From: Paramarasmius palmivorus | Lineage: Eukaryota > Basidiomycota > Agaricomycetes > Agaricales > Marasmiaceae | Direction of reading: 5' to 3' | Length of the DNA: 64,000 nt | NCBI GenBank assembly: GCA_037176845.1 | Contig: JAYKXP010000021.1 | Span: forward strand, 682,001-746,000 | Shown: one piece after another, positions 34,324-46,631 of the stretch | Layout of the letters: each line of letters opens with the position of its first letter | How positions within the stretch are numbered: position 1 is the first letter of the stretch | Translations under genes and position numbers: made by a program | Notes under the pieces: model-generated | What the model saw: only the letters and a program-made list of their open reading frames with translations | Database searches by the model: none | What the model was told of the DNA's origin: nothing

Positions 34324-35863
34324 GTATCCCAGACCGGATATTAAAGAGGAAATGATAGAGGAAATGATAGAGGAAAAAAAGTATATACTCCCCCAGTAAT
34401 AAACAGTATTTGACTCAAAATAAGAGATATTCCCTATCGCCGAAAAAATGCCCTTTAAGGGATGGATTGAGTTCCTCTCCGCGCCCGCAAGGCAAAAAGA
34501 AAATCATTGCTTTGTTGGCCCGGAAGAAAGAAAGGAAAGAGACGATATCTGATCCCAGAAAGGAAAGAAATCGGGGCCCGGAAACCATGTGCATTCGGAA
34601 TCGGATAAAATTCCTTTCTGCAAGATATTTTGCAATGGACGATGATCGGACAATGGCTGTACGATAAGGGAAGGCCTTACTTCCGTTTTTCGTAGTTCGT
34701 CGGAGTGACACATCAAAGGCGGAATAGAGGCTAGACAGAGCAGGGCCGGCAAGCGGCAGTTCATTCGTTACAACTGGAACCCAAGAAATATAGCATCATC
34801 ATTCTTGTAGTACGCAGCAGGGAGGATACGAAGGGTAGATATGTGGTATAGAGCAGTGGGTGAGTACAGTACACGCATCGGCCACGCGTACCAAGAATCA
34901 AGCTCCCAGTGGGGTTTTATTGGACGCTATTGGACGCTATTGGACGCTATCCGACGCGATTCGATGCCCGCCCATTTGTCGTATAACGTCGGATGGCGTT
35001 GAAAATGACATCCGTAGGTTTCGCAGACGTTATCAGATGCTATTGGACGTTCCCTGCCAGTGATAGATTCTGATAATAGGCTATGGGTATGTTTTTCTTG
35101 CTCTGGGTTCTGGTTCACCCTGGGTTTTATTAATTAATGTAAAATGAGATATATATTCGACGACATACTAAGTATGATGAGTACAGCCCAGCCAGCGAAC
35201 CCAGAGCGAACCCCAACGTTCTTGTCCCCAACAGAACTCAAGCTCGAAACCTTGTACCCTGCCGTGCCCAGATTCCAGCTCCCAACCAGTTCCGAAACCG
35301 ACGGCGAGACCGTATTCTCCAGCGAGCATCGTTTAATCTACCGCCAGCTCCTATTTATGCGGCGATGACACGATCCTGTATAATGTAGTAATATGAGGTT
35401 GGTGACAATACTCGGATAATTCTTCATGACTCACTACAGAGTTTTGGGAGTACCAGTAAAGGAACAAGCCTATACTCGGCCTATACAAACCTTGCTGTGA
35501 GAACTCAATGCAAATCAAGGTATTGAACCCAAAACATACCAAGAATCTGCTTTTCCATCCTCCTGGCCAGATGCATATCCCATATCATTCGTCGGGAGAG
35601 GTCGGGAAGAGGAGATGGTGGTGGTTGGAGGGAAAGAATGGGACGTGGGAGAAAGCGTCTTCGAAGTCGGTTCGACTCTGACTTGCGCACGGACCAGCTG
35701 CGATCTCAAAAACTTTTCAATGTGATTCTCTAAGTTCTTCGGTCCGTTCTGCAAAAGCCCAGAGACGTTTTCTGAGTATACGTCAGGTGAGTGTCGGTTC
35801 AAGTTGAAGCTTGGGCCTCAAATCAAACTGACATGTGACCACCCAACTTTCAGTCCATCGTTG
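34324..35863. other. Intergenic region with short tandem repeats
   Basis: Contains the direct repeat near 34346-34375 and the decamer repeat at 34921-34950. A small open stretch at 35144-35368 and minus-strand stretches near 35500-35800 show no known domain. Confidence 0.4.
34921..34950. repeat. Decamer tandem repeat TGGACGCTAT x3
   Basis: Three perfect head-to-tail copies, followed by diverged GACGC-containing units and a related GCTATTGGACG near 35040. Confidence 0.85.
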
Positions 35864-37594
35864 ATGAAGGTCCCTTCATCTTCCGCCATGACCAATGCCA
35901 CGGAAGACGAAGGTGTGGCCACTTTCCGTTCACTTCTGAAAGCCAACTCACACTCAACTACTCCGAGTCTAGACAACCCGACGCCGGCCGTCATTTCAAG
36001 TCCGAGTCATAGTCAGGCTGAAGACCAAAAGAGCAGACTTCAAGTGGCGTATCCCGCCGAGTTAGTCTGCGCTATCTTCAAAAATCTGCAGCATTCGTCG
36101 AAGGATCTCCTCGTAGCCTCGTGGGTTTGCCGCATGTGGAGGTCTGTCGCCCTAGGAGACCCCTCTCTCTGGGCAGCTCCAAACCTCAAATCGCCAGGAT
36201 TAACAAGGCTGTTCCTGACACGCGCAAACACTTCGCCCTTGAATCTGGTGCTCTGGGAAGAAGACGCGCATCACAAAGTGGACAGGACATTTGTCGAGTC
36301 GCTCTCCTCAACCCTCTCGTCGCACTTGAAACAGACCGCAAGTCTGGACCTCGCTCTCGTTCCCGAGACGATCCACTTGTTGGATCAGGTTGCTCAAGGA
36401 GTGACACCACCCCTACTCAGGAAACTACGCTTTTCATGCGCCCATCGAAAAAACGAGGAGTCACACGGTAGTTGTCGAGTGAGGCATCTCGACTTCCCGT
36501 CCGTTTTCTTTGGCGGCTTATCACCAGGTTTGACAAAATTGGAGGTTAGACTACCCCTCGTCTCCGCTCACTGGCCTTCTGCCATCAGACCGCTGGTCAA
36601 AACATTGAAATACCTTGCAATCAAACACTGTCTCCAATCCGATAACATACAGAGCGCTTTCCGCTTACCCCTAGCAAGATTCCTTCCTCTTCTCGAAGAA
36701 GCACAGCAGTTGGAGGAACTGTTACTTCATGGAGTAGTCCCGACTCGTGGTGCCGAGCCTCCTCCCACACAGGTATCATTGCGTCAATTGTTGAAGATGG
36801 ACCTCTCGAATGCGTCCTCGGTGGAATGCGCGGATTTGATTCAGCAACTGGTCATGCCTAATCTCATTTCCTTCAAAGCAGATTGCTTCCAGACAGCTTT
36901 GGACTGGTGTGACGACGGCACAGGGGAACGTATTTCCGGACTGTTGTTTCTTCTGGGTAGGGTTCCAAGACAGCTGACAGATGAGCCGGACGTTCCGAGC
37001 ACCCATCTTGAAATCACATTCAATAGAAAGCCGTGGTTAGGTCTTTGGTATCGCGAAATGTCTTTGCGAGCAAAAGGCCCCAGAAGCATCCACCCCACTG
37101 TGTCCTTAACAGTGGGATGGATCGAGAACGCAGAACAAGTGGGGCTGGCAGATCTGGCGACCTTTTTGAAAGGTGTCCTTTCCTATTTCGATTGGAGCAG
37201 CCTATCTCATCTTACAATGAAGACAAACGGACGATACGCATCGCTCAATGACCTGGTGGACATCGCCCAACGATTCTCGAGAATAACAGACCTCGTCGTG
37301 GCCGGAAGCTGTGTGCCAGTTTTTCTTCGATTAATGGGTCCAGGCACGCGTGAGGAACCGTTCCCTTTGTTGGAAAGGCTGGCCCTTGATGATATAGATG
37401 CGGTATCTCCCAATTGCAAAAACCAACTTCTTCTCATGCTCTACCATCGTGCATGCACCACTGGCCGTTTACAAAGCGTGACCTTCGGTCCAAAATGTAT
37501 TAGGTACTGTGACGACAGTGAATGGCTCGACGATCTGCAGGCACACTTGGAATGTGGAGTGTCGATCAAGAAAGGGGATCACGCAACGATCTAG
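35864..37594 (+). CDS. F-box protein with leucine-rich C-terminal half
   Basis: Predicted SCF substrate receptor, 576 residues if started at ATG 35864; ATG 35888 is also in frame. The sequence just before 35864 looks like an acceptor (CTTTCAG), so a short upstream exon is possible. After a Ser/Thr-rich start, the F-box lies at about residues 58-105 (YPAELVCAIFKNLQ, then LVASWVCRMWRSVAL and PSLWAAP). The rest has irregular leucine-rich stretches (LRKLRFSCAH, LTKLEVRLPL, LEELLLHGV, LSHLTMKTNG, LERLALDDID), as in the F-box genes that dominate mushroom genomes. The frame is one uninterrupted exon with no lesions. It is related only distantly to the F-box gene at 7897. Confidence 0.8.
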   Translation: MKVPSSSAMTNATEDEGVATFRSLLKANSHSTTPSLDNPTPAVISSPSHSQAEDQKSRLQVAYPAELVCAIFKNLQHSSKDLLVASWVCRMWRSVALGDPSLWAAPNLKSPGLTRLFLTRANTSPLNLVLWEEDAHHKVDRTFVESLSSTLSSHLKQTASLDLALVPETIHLLDQVAQGVTPPLLRKLRFSCAHRKNEESHGSCRVRHLDFPSVFFGGLSPGLTKLEVRLPLVSAHWPSAIRPLVKTLKYLAIKHCLQSDNIQSAFRLPLARFLPLLEEAQQLEELLLHGVVPTRGAEPPPTQVSLRQLLKMDLSNASSVECADLIQQLVMPNLISFKADCFQTALDWCDDGTGERISGLLFLLGRVPRQLTDEPDVPSTHLEITFNRKPWLGLWYREMSLRAKGPRSIHPTVSLTVGWIENAEQVGLADLATFLKGVLSYFDWSSLSHLTMKTNGRYASLNDLVDIAQRFSRITDLVVAGSCVPVFLRLMGPGTREEPFPLLERLALDDIDAVSPNCKNQLLLMLYHRACTTGRLQSVTFGPKCIRYCDDSEWLDDLQAHLECGVSIKKGDHATI

Positions 37595-39294
37595 AGAAGG
37601 CTAGAGGTATGGTAGAGGTAAGCATTGATACGGCCACCAGCTGCAAAATTTCTCTCTTCTTCGCTGTGGAGCTCCATAATGTTTATGTCCAGCTATTTTT
37701 CACCTTTGTTTTTTTTTTGCTATCCGCTTTCCCTTGTTTTCTTTTTTGCTATCTGCTTTCCCATCATCACGTACGTCAACGTTGTCAAATTTGCTTTTTT
37801 GCTGGTCATTAGTCTTGCTTGCTATCCAAATGCTCGTTATCTTGTTCAATCGCATATAAGTATGTGTATCTCGTACTCGCTGATATTTTTTGCTATATAG
37901 TAGTTACTCTATGCTGATCGTTGTCATCGTATGTAGTTGTTACCTGCTTTCATACGTGACTCGTCTATTATCATTTGTCTATGCTTAGAGATACCATCCA
38001 ACAGTCGCGTCCTTAGGCCTTGGTTAGCGTTCAATCCTTTCGATCATTTGTGCCAAGCATGACCCACAAATGTATCTATCCATATAACACAGTCTTGTTC
38101 GAAGTAGGAGAAACAGCTTTTTCTATCTCGATACAGATAATCTATGAGGGATGACACCTACGTGAAGAGCGGATATGAGAGCTCAGTAGCCGACAAGTAC
38201 GGCGGACGAACATACATTTCGAGAGATATAGCACAAGCTGGGTGAAACTGAATTAACGAATTTGAGAGTTGATCTGTGTGGAATATGGTCAGCGTATGTA
38301 CCGGTGGTTCAAGAGGCTTAGAACCGACCGTTTCTGGCACCTTCAGTTTGGGTAAGCCCCATGAGCGGAATATTTTCGAGTTCCACCAGAAGACCCAAAT
38401 GAGTTTTCGCCCGTCCAAACAACAGCGATGACCGAATGCGGGGATTTGAATCGGTCAAGTTCTCTAAGCCAAGGTAAGTATGAAATCAATACCAGGTACG
38501 GACTAACCATATCGTACGGAGTTCACCTGAAAGATCGTCAGCCTAAGATTGACGCAGACAACAATTGTTGAGCCACTCACCACTTCTCCTGAAGCTAACA
38601 TGATCTGATCATCCAGATTCCATACGACCTACAGGATGGTAGGAATCAAACACGCGAACCTGATTGAGACGCGACCACGTACCGAGTACTTTCCGGTGTT
38701 CTCTTCGTGTCGGGTGAGGTATTGATAGGTCCTCGGTTCAAACGCATTTTCCCCCCTTCCATTGGTTGTTCGTCGGGTTCGATGGTTGATCCTCTGTGGG
38801 CTAGATCCTTGGATTCCGATGACCGAATTACAAGACGCACCATAACAATGGCATGAAAAGTCCCACTGCATCTCCTTGATCAACGAACTCTACGCGGTGG
38901 ACTGTGGATTGAGCCGGAAATAATCCCAGTCTTGACCCTACCGGGATCATCTGGGGTGAAGATGATATACATGAGTGCCGTGAAATATGGATCATGATGC
39001 TCGACCTGCGAGAACTGTGCTGCATGGAATTCGAAGTGAAGCGACACTGGCGCGTGAGCTCGATCACCCAACGGTCCGCGGCCTCCTTTACGTCACTTGT
39101 CGGCACTTCCGTTTTTTCAACTCCCAAGGTCCCTTTCCACCCGACCACCCCTAGAGCCAGAAGAGCGGTGGCTGACTGGTGAGGAACGGTTGGGATCTGG
39201 CATGGACTGTCCCGCAGTCGCATTTTCTGAGAGCGAACCCTCTAGAGGTCACGTGCCAGGAACTGCATTCCGAAATGGAGAAGCAATATCTTAC
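37595..39294. other. Gene-free region with weak minus-strand open stretches
   Basis: 37600-38150 is T-rich 3' flank. On the minus strand, 38158-38418 and 38828-39223 contain open stretches with some protein-like character (for example FEFHAAQFSQVEHHDPYFTA) but in several frames, and I cannot assign them. They lie where the C-terminal part of the SAPS gene should be but do not match it. Confidence 0.4.
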
Positions 39295-41216
39295 CTGGAG
39301 GATTCGCCAAGGGTGATTCTTGTTCAGGTGGACTTGCTATAGATTGTGGTCCGTCGGTCATGATAATTTCTTCCATTACATCTTCATCCGAGCTGCCAGG
39401 CTCGTCGTCACTACTCATCTCGTCATCCGAATCTAGGAGAGATGACGAATCGTGAGAGGTTCCTGTTACAGGAAATTCCAGCGCTGGCTCCACTGCATTC
39501 ATATCGTCTTCTGCCATGTCTTGGTCTTGATTATTGACCTGAGATTCCGATACGATTCCGAGGTCTTTCATCGCCGAAAGCCCGCCCTGAAGCCGACCAC
39601 CTTCATCATAGAGGTGATCGAATGTAGATGAGCGGTTCAGTAATGACATGTTAAAAACAGTGAAGCATTTCCGCAAACATTTCGACTATCCGCAATCGTT
39701 CGAATGTCAGGGGCATGACAACGCCAACAGTTGTCGGCTCTGGACCCCTCTGAACTAGTGGTTAGCGGAAGTGCGAGAAGCTGGTCAATTCAATCCTCAC
39801 CCAAGAACGCGGACTGTCGAGGTAACGCATTAACGTCTCCATACGATCCGACAAAACGTTGAAAAAATAGTTGAGGTTGACAACGCCCATACGGTCTACC
39901 ATCTCCTTCATGGCCCTCTCTAACGCCTCTCTACATTCTTCTGAGTCTCCTTGTACATGCCCTTGTTGCTGCTGCTGCTGTACAGCGGTCAACCGATGTC
40001 TGAGGGTATGGAAAAGGAAAGGCTCAAAGTAATCCGAATTGTTCTTCCGTATGAGCTCGCTGACCACATGCATCGCAAGTATTGTAGAAGAGCAAGCATA
40101 TTCAAACTTTGGTAGGTCCCGTCTACCAAGCTCCGTATCTTCGTCGTCGTCGGCGAGCGAAGGATTCCTGTCCGAAGAGAAATCCTGAAAAATGAGCAGG
40201 ATAAGCCGTGAAATATACTCCGGCCGAGCGATCTCTCGGGCGTAGAGGTTTGAAGCAACGCCGTGATGACCCTGCTCTGTGACAGCAGCGCCCGGAGACG
40301 GCGTTGCCATTGAGATAATGGCCACGAGCAGTTCGGAAGCGATTTGCTGTATGTCGGAGGAATATGAAGGAGATAGCATGTCTATTAATCGGTCGAGGAG
40401 GCCTTCCGAGTGAAGCCACTGTGCATATGGTATTGTCAAGGACACTAGACAGCAGACATTGACGAGACAGTACCTTTATACACCTCTAAAACGCCTTCAC
40501 CTCCAGGGGTTTCGTCCAGCTGAATAATCCGGACTAGCACATCGACAAATGAAGGATTTGCGATATGCTTGAGAAGCTTCTCGACGACGTTCGGTAATGT
40601 TTTGAGAAACTCAAGCATCTGGCCTCGGGGGTTCACATGTTCACGCAACGTGAGCGGAGAAAAGGGAGGTATTCACCTCTGCGGGTTTTTTGGCCAAGTA
40701 TAGGGAAGTTATTTTCGCGAAATGTGTTGCAGTGACCAAATGGGTCTTCATCTCTTCTGGACTCATGTCTAGCACTGTTTCCCAAAACGGAGCGAGAATA
40801 TGTTGCTGCTCGTTCACGCAGGTCTCGACGATTGACCATATGTCGCTGCATAGGACTTCTGTAGCGACATAAGGGTATCTGGACATTGAATTAGGTCCAA
40901 AATTAAAGCTCAAATACACAAGAAACGCACTTGTGACGGCCTCCTTCGTCGCCCTCAACCTGACCGGTCACATATCCAAATAGCCGTTGCAACACATCCA
41001 CGCGCTGAAAGTAGCTGATAAGTCGGGTATTTTGCTGCTTGCATTCCTGAAGGAGGTCGTCTTGATCCAGTATAGCTTCGAGAGCTACATCTTCCTTGTC
41101 AAGAAGACTGTCGATGGTTGATGCGTTGTGAAATCCGAATCTATATAAAAAGAGCCGACCCTGAGCAAAAAGAGGATACCAAGAGGGAATTATGCGATTT
41201 CGTACTTCCAGAACAT
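39295..41216 (-). pseudogene. SAPS (Sit4-associated / PP6 regulatory subunit) gene, truncated, frameshifted
   Basis: Five-prime two-thirds of a SAPS-domain gene; SAPS proteins bind Sit4/PP6 phosphatase and act in growth and cell-cycle control. Exons: 41206-41216 (MFWK), 40931-41140, 40677-40878, 40484-40618, 39801-40418 and 39295-39749. Family landmarks are FGFHNASTIDSLLDKEDVAL, YFQRVDVLQRLFGYVTGQ, PYVATEVLCSDIWSIVETC, FVDVLVRIIQLDE, WLHSEGLLDRLIDMLSP, RKNNSDYFEPFLFHTLR and MKEMVDRMGVV. In the last exon an A run at 39653-39657 (five T on the coding strand) is one base too long: LHC then reads a stop, while the next frame continues NMSLLNRS. After the acidic SDDEPGSSDED segment the gene ends at a donor (39294). 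The conserved later part (family region around FLEHxVLxTLLDLFFxFPWNNFLH) is absent. Confidence 0.85.
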
Positions 41217-41537
41217 CCAGAGCGATGGAAATAGCCTCGCAGCTGAGGCCTATGGGGGGGTAAGTGGTGAGATAGATAAGGACAGGAGCGAGTTTCCCAG
41301 GTTCGATGTAGCGCCCAAATATTTTCATGTCCGGATTACCACAGCGGCCGACATCACTCGATTATCTCTAGATTGCAATCTCCTCGTACACGAGCACATC
41401 AAAATTGCAAGGTATATTGAGCGAGCATTCAATCCATCTCCAAAATTATCCTAGTCATTACAGTACGATACAGGTGTTCTCAACCCCAATGTGATCTCAT
41501 TCAGGACCAATTCAACATTAGAACTGTCATAACATTG

Positions 41538-42763
41538 TCAGTGGCCGTCAAAAATAGATAGAGGGAAGCAACGAACCCGAATCTGGTAAGATCCATTGGC
41601 CTTCGTGAGATATCTGACCCATTTTATACTGTGATAGCCGCTCTTCTCAAACACCCTCAAGAAACGTACGATAAGACCAGATGCTGTGAACATGAGCACC
41701 TGGAAATCGACGTCTATCGGAGGCCGAGCCCATACTTGACGAGTGGTGGTGGAGGTTAGCTGTGCCACGGCCGAGAACGTGCATTCCTGACCGCCTTGGA
41801 GTCGCGGGATTCTATTGAAATCGTAAGATGAATAGAAAGTGGACACATCATCAATCACTTACTTCCACACGACGACATTCTCCGCGGGGACATACTTTGC
41901 CTTGCCATTCGCTACTTGACATTCAACCGTAGTTGTATTCAGAGGCGTTGGTATCCGTAATACGATGCCTGTAGCTGATAGTTTATTGTGGAAGTTGGTC
42001 TTGACTGTAACATCGTATGAGACCTTTGTCGTCCCGATCTCGGTTACCGTTGGGATAATCCTAAGCGGGAGCTTCACGTTTGACGTAGCACGGTATCTGA
42101 GTAGAAAGTCAGAATCGTCTTTGAACAGAATTCTGGGTGGACATACTTCATCGGATTAGCAGCTCGACATTGTTAATTTGACCCAGCACGCACCGTCAAT
42201 GAGCTCGTAGATCAGCACAAAGTTATTCTTTATCGACTCCTCGCCAATCTTGCCAAAGTAAGACTTGCAGATGTTGATGAAGCGGTAACAAAACTCGAAC
42301 ACGAGAGCTGCGTTGGCATTATTTCTATTACAGTTAATGAGTCTTCGTATCCGTCAGGTAGCAAGACGACGCACTTGGTGACTGCCACCACGTAGAGGTT
42401 GTTGATCCTGACGTGGAAGAAGCTCGTTGAACCCAGTGTTATAATCGGGGACCGCACATCGCTGTTCGAAACGACCTGTATCCGGAAAACATCCGCTATC
42501 GAACGCCTTGCATCACCAGCTCATCAACAACATGTACGAGTATTTTTCCAAAGCTTGACGCATTTGAAGTCTGTTCGGTAGAGCCTGGAGATCAACACTT
42601 AAGATAGACGTAGAACCTGAACGTCAAGACTGTTCAAAAGGACGCTAGATGGAGACGTAATTGACATACCTCGCCCTTTTGATTGAATATGAAGAATGCC
42701 TGAGGTTAAATTGCATTTCAGTCCACTTATCTCCTGGAAATTGGGAATTCCTACCGAGATCAT
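41538..42763 (-). pseudogene. AP-2 complex mu subunit gene, internally deleted
   Basis: Relic of the medium subunit of the clathrin adaptor AP-2. The start exon (ATGATCTCG, 42755-42763), intron 42700-42754 and exon 42670-42699 give MIS plus AFFIFNQKGE, exactly the family start. The next exon (VLISRLYRTDFK) can be joined only with a one-base frame change near 42600, and its donor is AT (42562-42563) instead of GT, followed by the usual TGCGT. Exons RSIADVFRIQVVSNSDVRSP and [14 protein letters not shown]...IYELID follow. Then about 165 codons of the middle (cargo-linker region) are gone, replaced by about 100 bases. The C-terminal domain resumes at RATSNVKLPLRIIPTVTEIG and runs to GSYQIR with an intron near 41860. 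The rest of the cargo-binding domain is well preserved, suggesting a young lesion. Confidence 0.85.
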
Positions 42764-44456
42764 AGGAGACGATGGTGGTGGAGGTCAGGGAACGTGTCAC
42801 AACGGCAACCGGCAGTCCGGGCAGTGGTCCGTCGGTGGTCCGCGTCGTTTCTTTCCACCCGACCACCATTGTGAATGCTTTTGAACATGCACATTGGTTC
42901 CATACCTGCTGATCCTCCTGGAGTTTCAAATTTTAGCAGCTCTACTCCAGGAAAGGTACCGGTCGCAAACGGCAGTATCTCGGGGTATTGTTCTGCAGAG
43001 AATAAATAGCCATGGTTGTATACTATTACTTGCAAATGATGCTTCACTGGTCAGCCTTTTCTTTGTTCTCACTTCTTGCAGCGTCTCGAGTTCTCTGCGA
43101 AACTGACATGGGGGAACACCAAGTTTCTCTTCGTGTTTGGAGATTCGTATACCACGACTGGTGGGTGGTTGTCTTCGGCTTAGGCGTCTTCAACTGAATT
43201 CAACTGAACAGTTCGTTAGGTTTTAATATTTCAGCAGGTATCGATTTTCCAGTGCCACGCTTTGTATATTCTTCTTTCTTGGGTCTTGATAACTGAATTG
43301 AACACGACGCTTTCAGACGTCTTCCAATGGCCCAAATTGGGTACAAGCACTCGGTGACATACATGACCTCAATACATCCCCCACTTGCTCACATACTTCA
43401 AGGCGGACGCTATAATTAAATATCACAGACACCAAGATACTTGACCGTCAGGAGGAGCAACAATCGATTCTGGTTCCTCCTTATGTTGCAGTCGGAATCC
43501 TTGGATTGCTTGCATACACTACCACTCGCGCTCTATTTATGGACGTTAACGAGAGGCAGACAGCCTACGAGCGCTTTGGGGCTCGAGCTGTATGGCAAAC
43601 TACCCGGCAAATTAGAGGAGGAGAATGGCGTTCTGTGGCGCACGACTGGAGCGGGCTATCTAGGCAAGTAGCTGGTTCCTTGATCAATCTCATACTGTCA
43701 AAGCTCGATACTAGGTGATGTTCTCCCAGAGTCTAAAGGTCAATTAGGAGAAATGCCCTATGCTCAACATCAACGTCGTGTTTGGAATTTTGATAACGAC
43801 AATATACCGGAATCCAACGGCACAAAGCCAGAGTCACCCACCATGGGCACCGACGAAGATCTAAAATTAAGTCACTAGTATGACACTGAAAGAGAATTGG
43901 AAGGTGTCTTGTCTGTTGCGCGTCCCGCTTCGCCTTCGACGTATGTACGCCGGAGTTGATCTACCATTTGCCAGAACGACGCCGACCTTTGGTAAGAGCG
44001 AAGCTTCGTTCGGACAACACGGTGCTCACAATATTCTCGCTTGAACAGGCTGTTAGGTTGCACTCGCACATATGTTCGCGGCGATAGAGAAGAAGACACA
44101 GAGAAGTTTGGCGAAGAGAGCGAAGGCCCTCTTCGGAATGGATTGAACGCGGCTTAAAGCTACACTGTCATTTCTCGGTTTATGCTTTCATCTGCTCGAA
44201 GCGAAGGCCCAGGTTCCTCTGTATAGCAGTTTTACCATCAACCTCGTGTACTATACCCACTTGCAATACTTTTATGTACTGTACCAGCTGTGCTATACCT
44301 TAAATTGTTATTGAATACTTTTGAGTGCAGAAAGGCGGCGTTCGCAGAAAATCAGGCTTTGTAAATACATTGTGTGCTGGTGCATTGCCATAGCTGGCTC
44401 AAGAATATACAAAATAACAAGAAGGGTGAGATCGAAGAGGATAGAGCCGATCCGCA
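42764..44456. other. Intergenic region with one possible coding fragment
   Basis: No complete gene. At about 43500-43870 (plus) a protein-like segment reads LELYGKLPGKLEEENGVLWR, and after a possible intron (43665-43710) SILGDVLPESKGQLGEMPYA, ending at 43876-43878. Upstream a hydrophobic stretch is open in another frame. I do not recognise the family; it may be a fragment of a small gene. Confidence 0.4.
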
Positions 44457-45136
44457 TTATATGAACTCTCCCGGATTGCGAAGCAGAGTTTCAAATATGG
44501 ATTCTGATAGAGTGCTCCCATAATCCAAGTCGGTGTCGTCCTCCGAGTTGCCATCATCGCTGTGCTCGTCGAATTCTTCGGGTACGCCAGGCTCATGATC
44601 CTGTAATTCTTCGTCTGAACTCGGGAGGAAATTAAGAATCTCTTTGAGTGCATCATTCTCAATAATCAAAGAGTGATTCTGCTTCCGGAAAGCCTCGTTT
44701 TTCTGCTGCAATACAATGTTTTGGTTCTGTAGTTGAGTATTCTTCCCCTTCGTGACTGCAACCTCTATCTCGAGGTACTTCAACATCGCTTCGAGTGCAT
44801 GTATTCGCTGGCGCTGCGCCTCGACGAGGGTACCATTAGTGGCTTCAGCCTTGGATTGGAATCTCGCTGGAAATATGAGTGAGCATCAAGTATTCTGTGA
44901 CGGGATGTTCTTTGATAGTACGTGCTGACGGATCAGACTCGGAACGAGAGTCTGCTAGTAGTGGAGTGGCACACTCAGTGCCCAGGGATGATGAGGTTGG
45001 TACCGTTGAATGTCCTAGATGAAGTTGGTACCGTCTAGCTTTCAATTTTCAAAAAAAATAACAACTCACTAAGTTCAGTGGCGACATGCTGCGAGCCGTG
45101 ACGTAGTGTAGATGTTGATTCAGAGTCCTCTGGCAT
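44457..45136 (-). CDS. Small acidic coiled-coil protein, unknown
   Basis: Three-exon model 45070-45136, 44922-45014 and 44457-44866 with matching phases, 189 residues, ATG at 45136 (MPEDSEST). The middle (about residues 65-130) is a continuous heptad-like helix (EAQRQRIHALEAMLKYLEIE, then KGKNTQLQNQNIVLQQKNEA), typical of a parallel coiled coil. After it comes an acidic tail (SSDEELQDHEP, DDGNSEDDTDLDYG). There are no Zn or membrane features. I do not recognise the protein. Similar small coiled-coil genes lie at 46632 and 51056, and the three may be distant members of one lineage-specific group (inference from composition only). Confidence 0.6.
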
Positions 45137-46631
45137 GTGTATGGACGTGACGTGAGGAGTTAGTATTTCCTTCGGCTGAATGAGACAGGAGCGTCGCGAA
45201 TCAGACCTCAACGCAGTGAAAGTGATCAATCGTCGTGGAGGTTAATGCGCTAATTAGCCTAGTCCGCCGAACTTGAGACCATTTGAATCTATCTATCTAT
45301 CGCTAATTCTCACCTTGCTGATTAGTGCTTGTGCAGGCTCTTCGTTCGTTCTCACCACAGAGCATCATTAGTTTCTAGTCTTTCACTGTATTGGCGACTT
45401 GAACATAGGTGGACACGATACTCGCGTATTCGAGAATACTGCTGTAGATGGACGTTGATATAGATAGCTGGCTGCAGCTCAGATTCTCGTGACTCGTTCA
45501 ACACAGTCACGGTCAACTTGTTTGGCACTGTACGTCATGTCTTCGACCACCTTGAACCCGACACCTAACTTGGTGTTCAGAACGGAGATTCCGCTGGCTG
45601 AGTGACGAATAAAGAAAGGTACGTTATAGGACTTCGCTTCAAGTTTTGTCTCACTCTCATGAGTCATAGTCTCGACTCGATGCCCTGGACATCACCTCAC
45701 AAACTCTCAACATGGTCTTACAACCCGGAACCAGCAGCTGTATCCAAAACACCATTTCTCGCGACTCTCTAGATTCATCCCCTTCATCGCATATTCAAGC
45801 TATGGGCTGAATCACTTCGTTTCGCCTTCGAGAATCTTACGAGCGCTACCTGTGTTTGAGGAACAGTTGTATCAACCTCTTCCACCTATGGCTGGTTTCC
45901 TCGGGCACCATATAGGTGGCTCTTCTCTGACTGCGGCTGCTGTGATGCCTCCGAAATCCAAGATGAGTTCTTCGCCGATTCAGTAATGAAAGGCTTACCT
46001 CAAACCCTGAAGGTACTTTGGGCAATTGTTATACGTCCGTCGAAATGAACCTAGTGCGTTCTCTTTCTACGGTGTGATATTCATCTTCAACCGACAATCA
46101 TACATCATGTTTCACTAGGAAATACATCCTTGTCTCGTTTCCTTCGAGTCTGGACATCCAAATCACTCAGTTACTTCAAACCTCACCGACCCAGCGAGTT
46201 CTTGAAGGGCGACTCTCAGCATGCCATTGAAGCTCAAGGCAATCGAACACGATTCGTGTATCTGTGGATACATACAACTACAGAGTTTATGATGACCCTG
46301 ATGAGAGCGTCGTCGCACCATTTATCGGAGTTAAATCCTGAAAAAGTTCGGTACATAGGTGAAGACTTTCCTCCTCCGACAAGGCTACAATATATCCACT
46401 GGCATGTGAAGGTAAGTTGTATCAGAGTCTGGTATAACTCGGGTACCTTCATACGCACAGTCAATTACACGGTATCGGAGAAATCGCACTTACTGACGGT
46501 CGGTAGTATAGTTCATTGTATATCCCAGACAACAATTATGATAGTTTTGGTGGGAATAGGGAATGATCATCAATTAAAAGTCGGGAAAGTATAACAGGCG
46601 ACCTGCGCCAAAGGTATTTGGAATGCTACCG
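45137..46631. other. Intergenic region
   Basis: No recognisable gene. The open stretch at 46130-46594 has no known domain. Confidence 0.4.

Noticed and set aside
38430..38700. tRNA-like T-arm and D-arm snippets
   Set aside because: No acceptor stem or anticodon arm can be folded with them.
38158..39240. Minus-strand open stretches as missing SAPS C-terminal exons
   Set aside because: They do not contain the conserved C-terminal SAPS segments and lie in conflicting frames.
42840..42860. Shared TTTCCACCCGACCACC near 39135 and 42848 as a repeat element
   Set aside because: Only about 16 bases match, with no similarity in the flanks.
43300..43880. Complete small membrane-protein gene
   Set aside because: The hydrophobic stretch and the conserved-looking LYGKLPG segment are in different frames and no splice model joins them cleanly.
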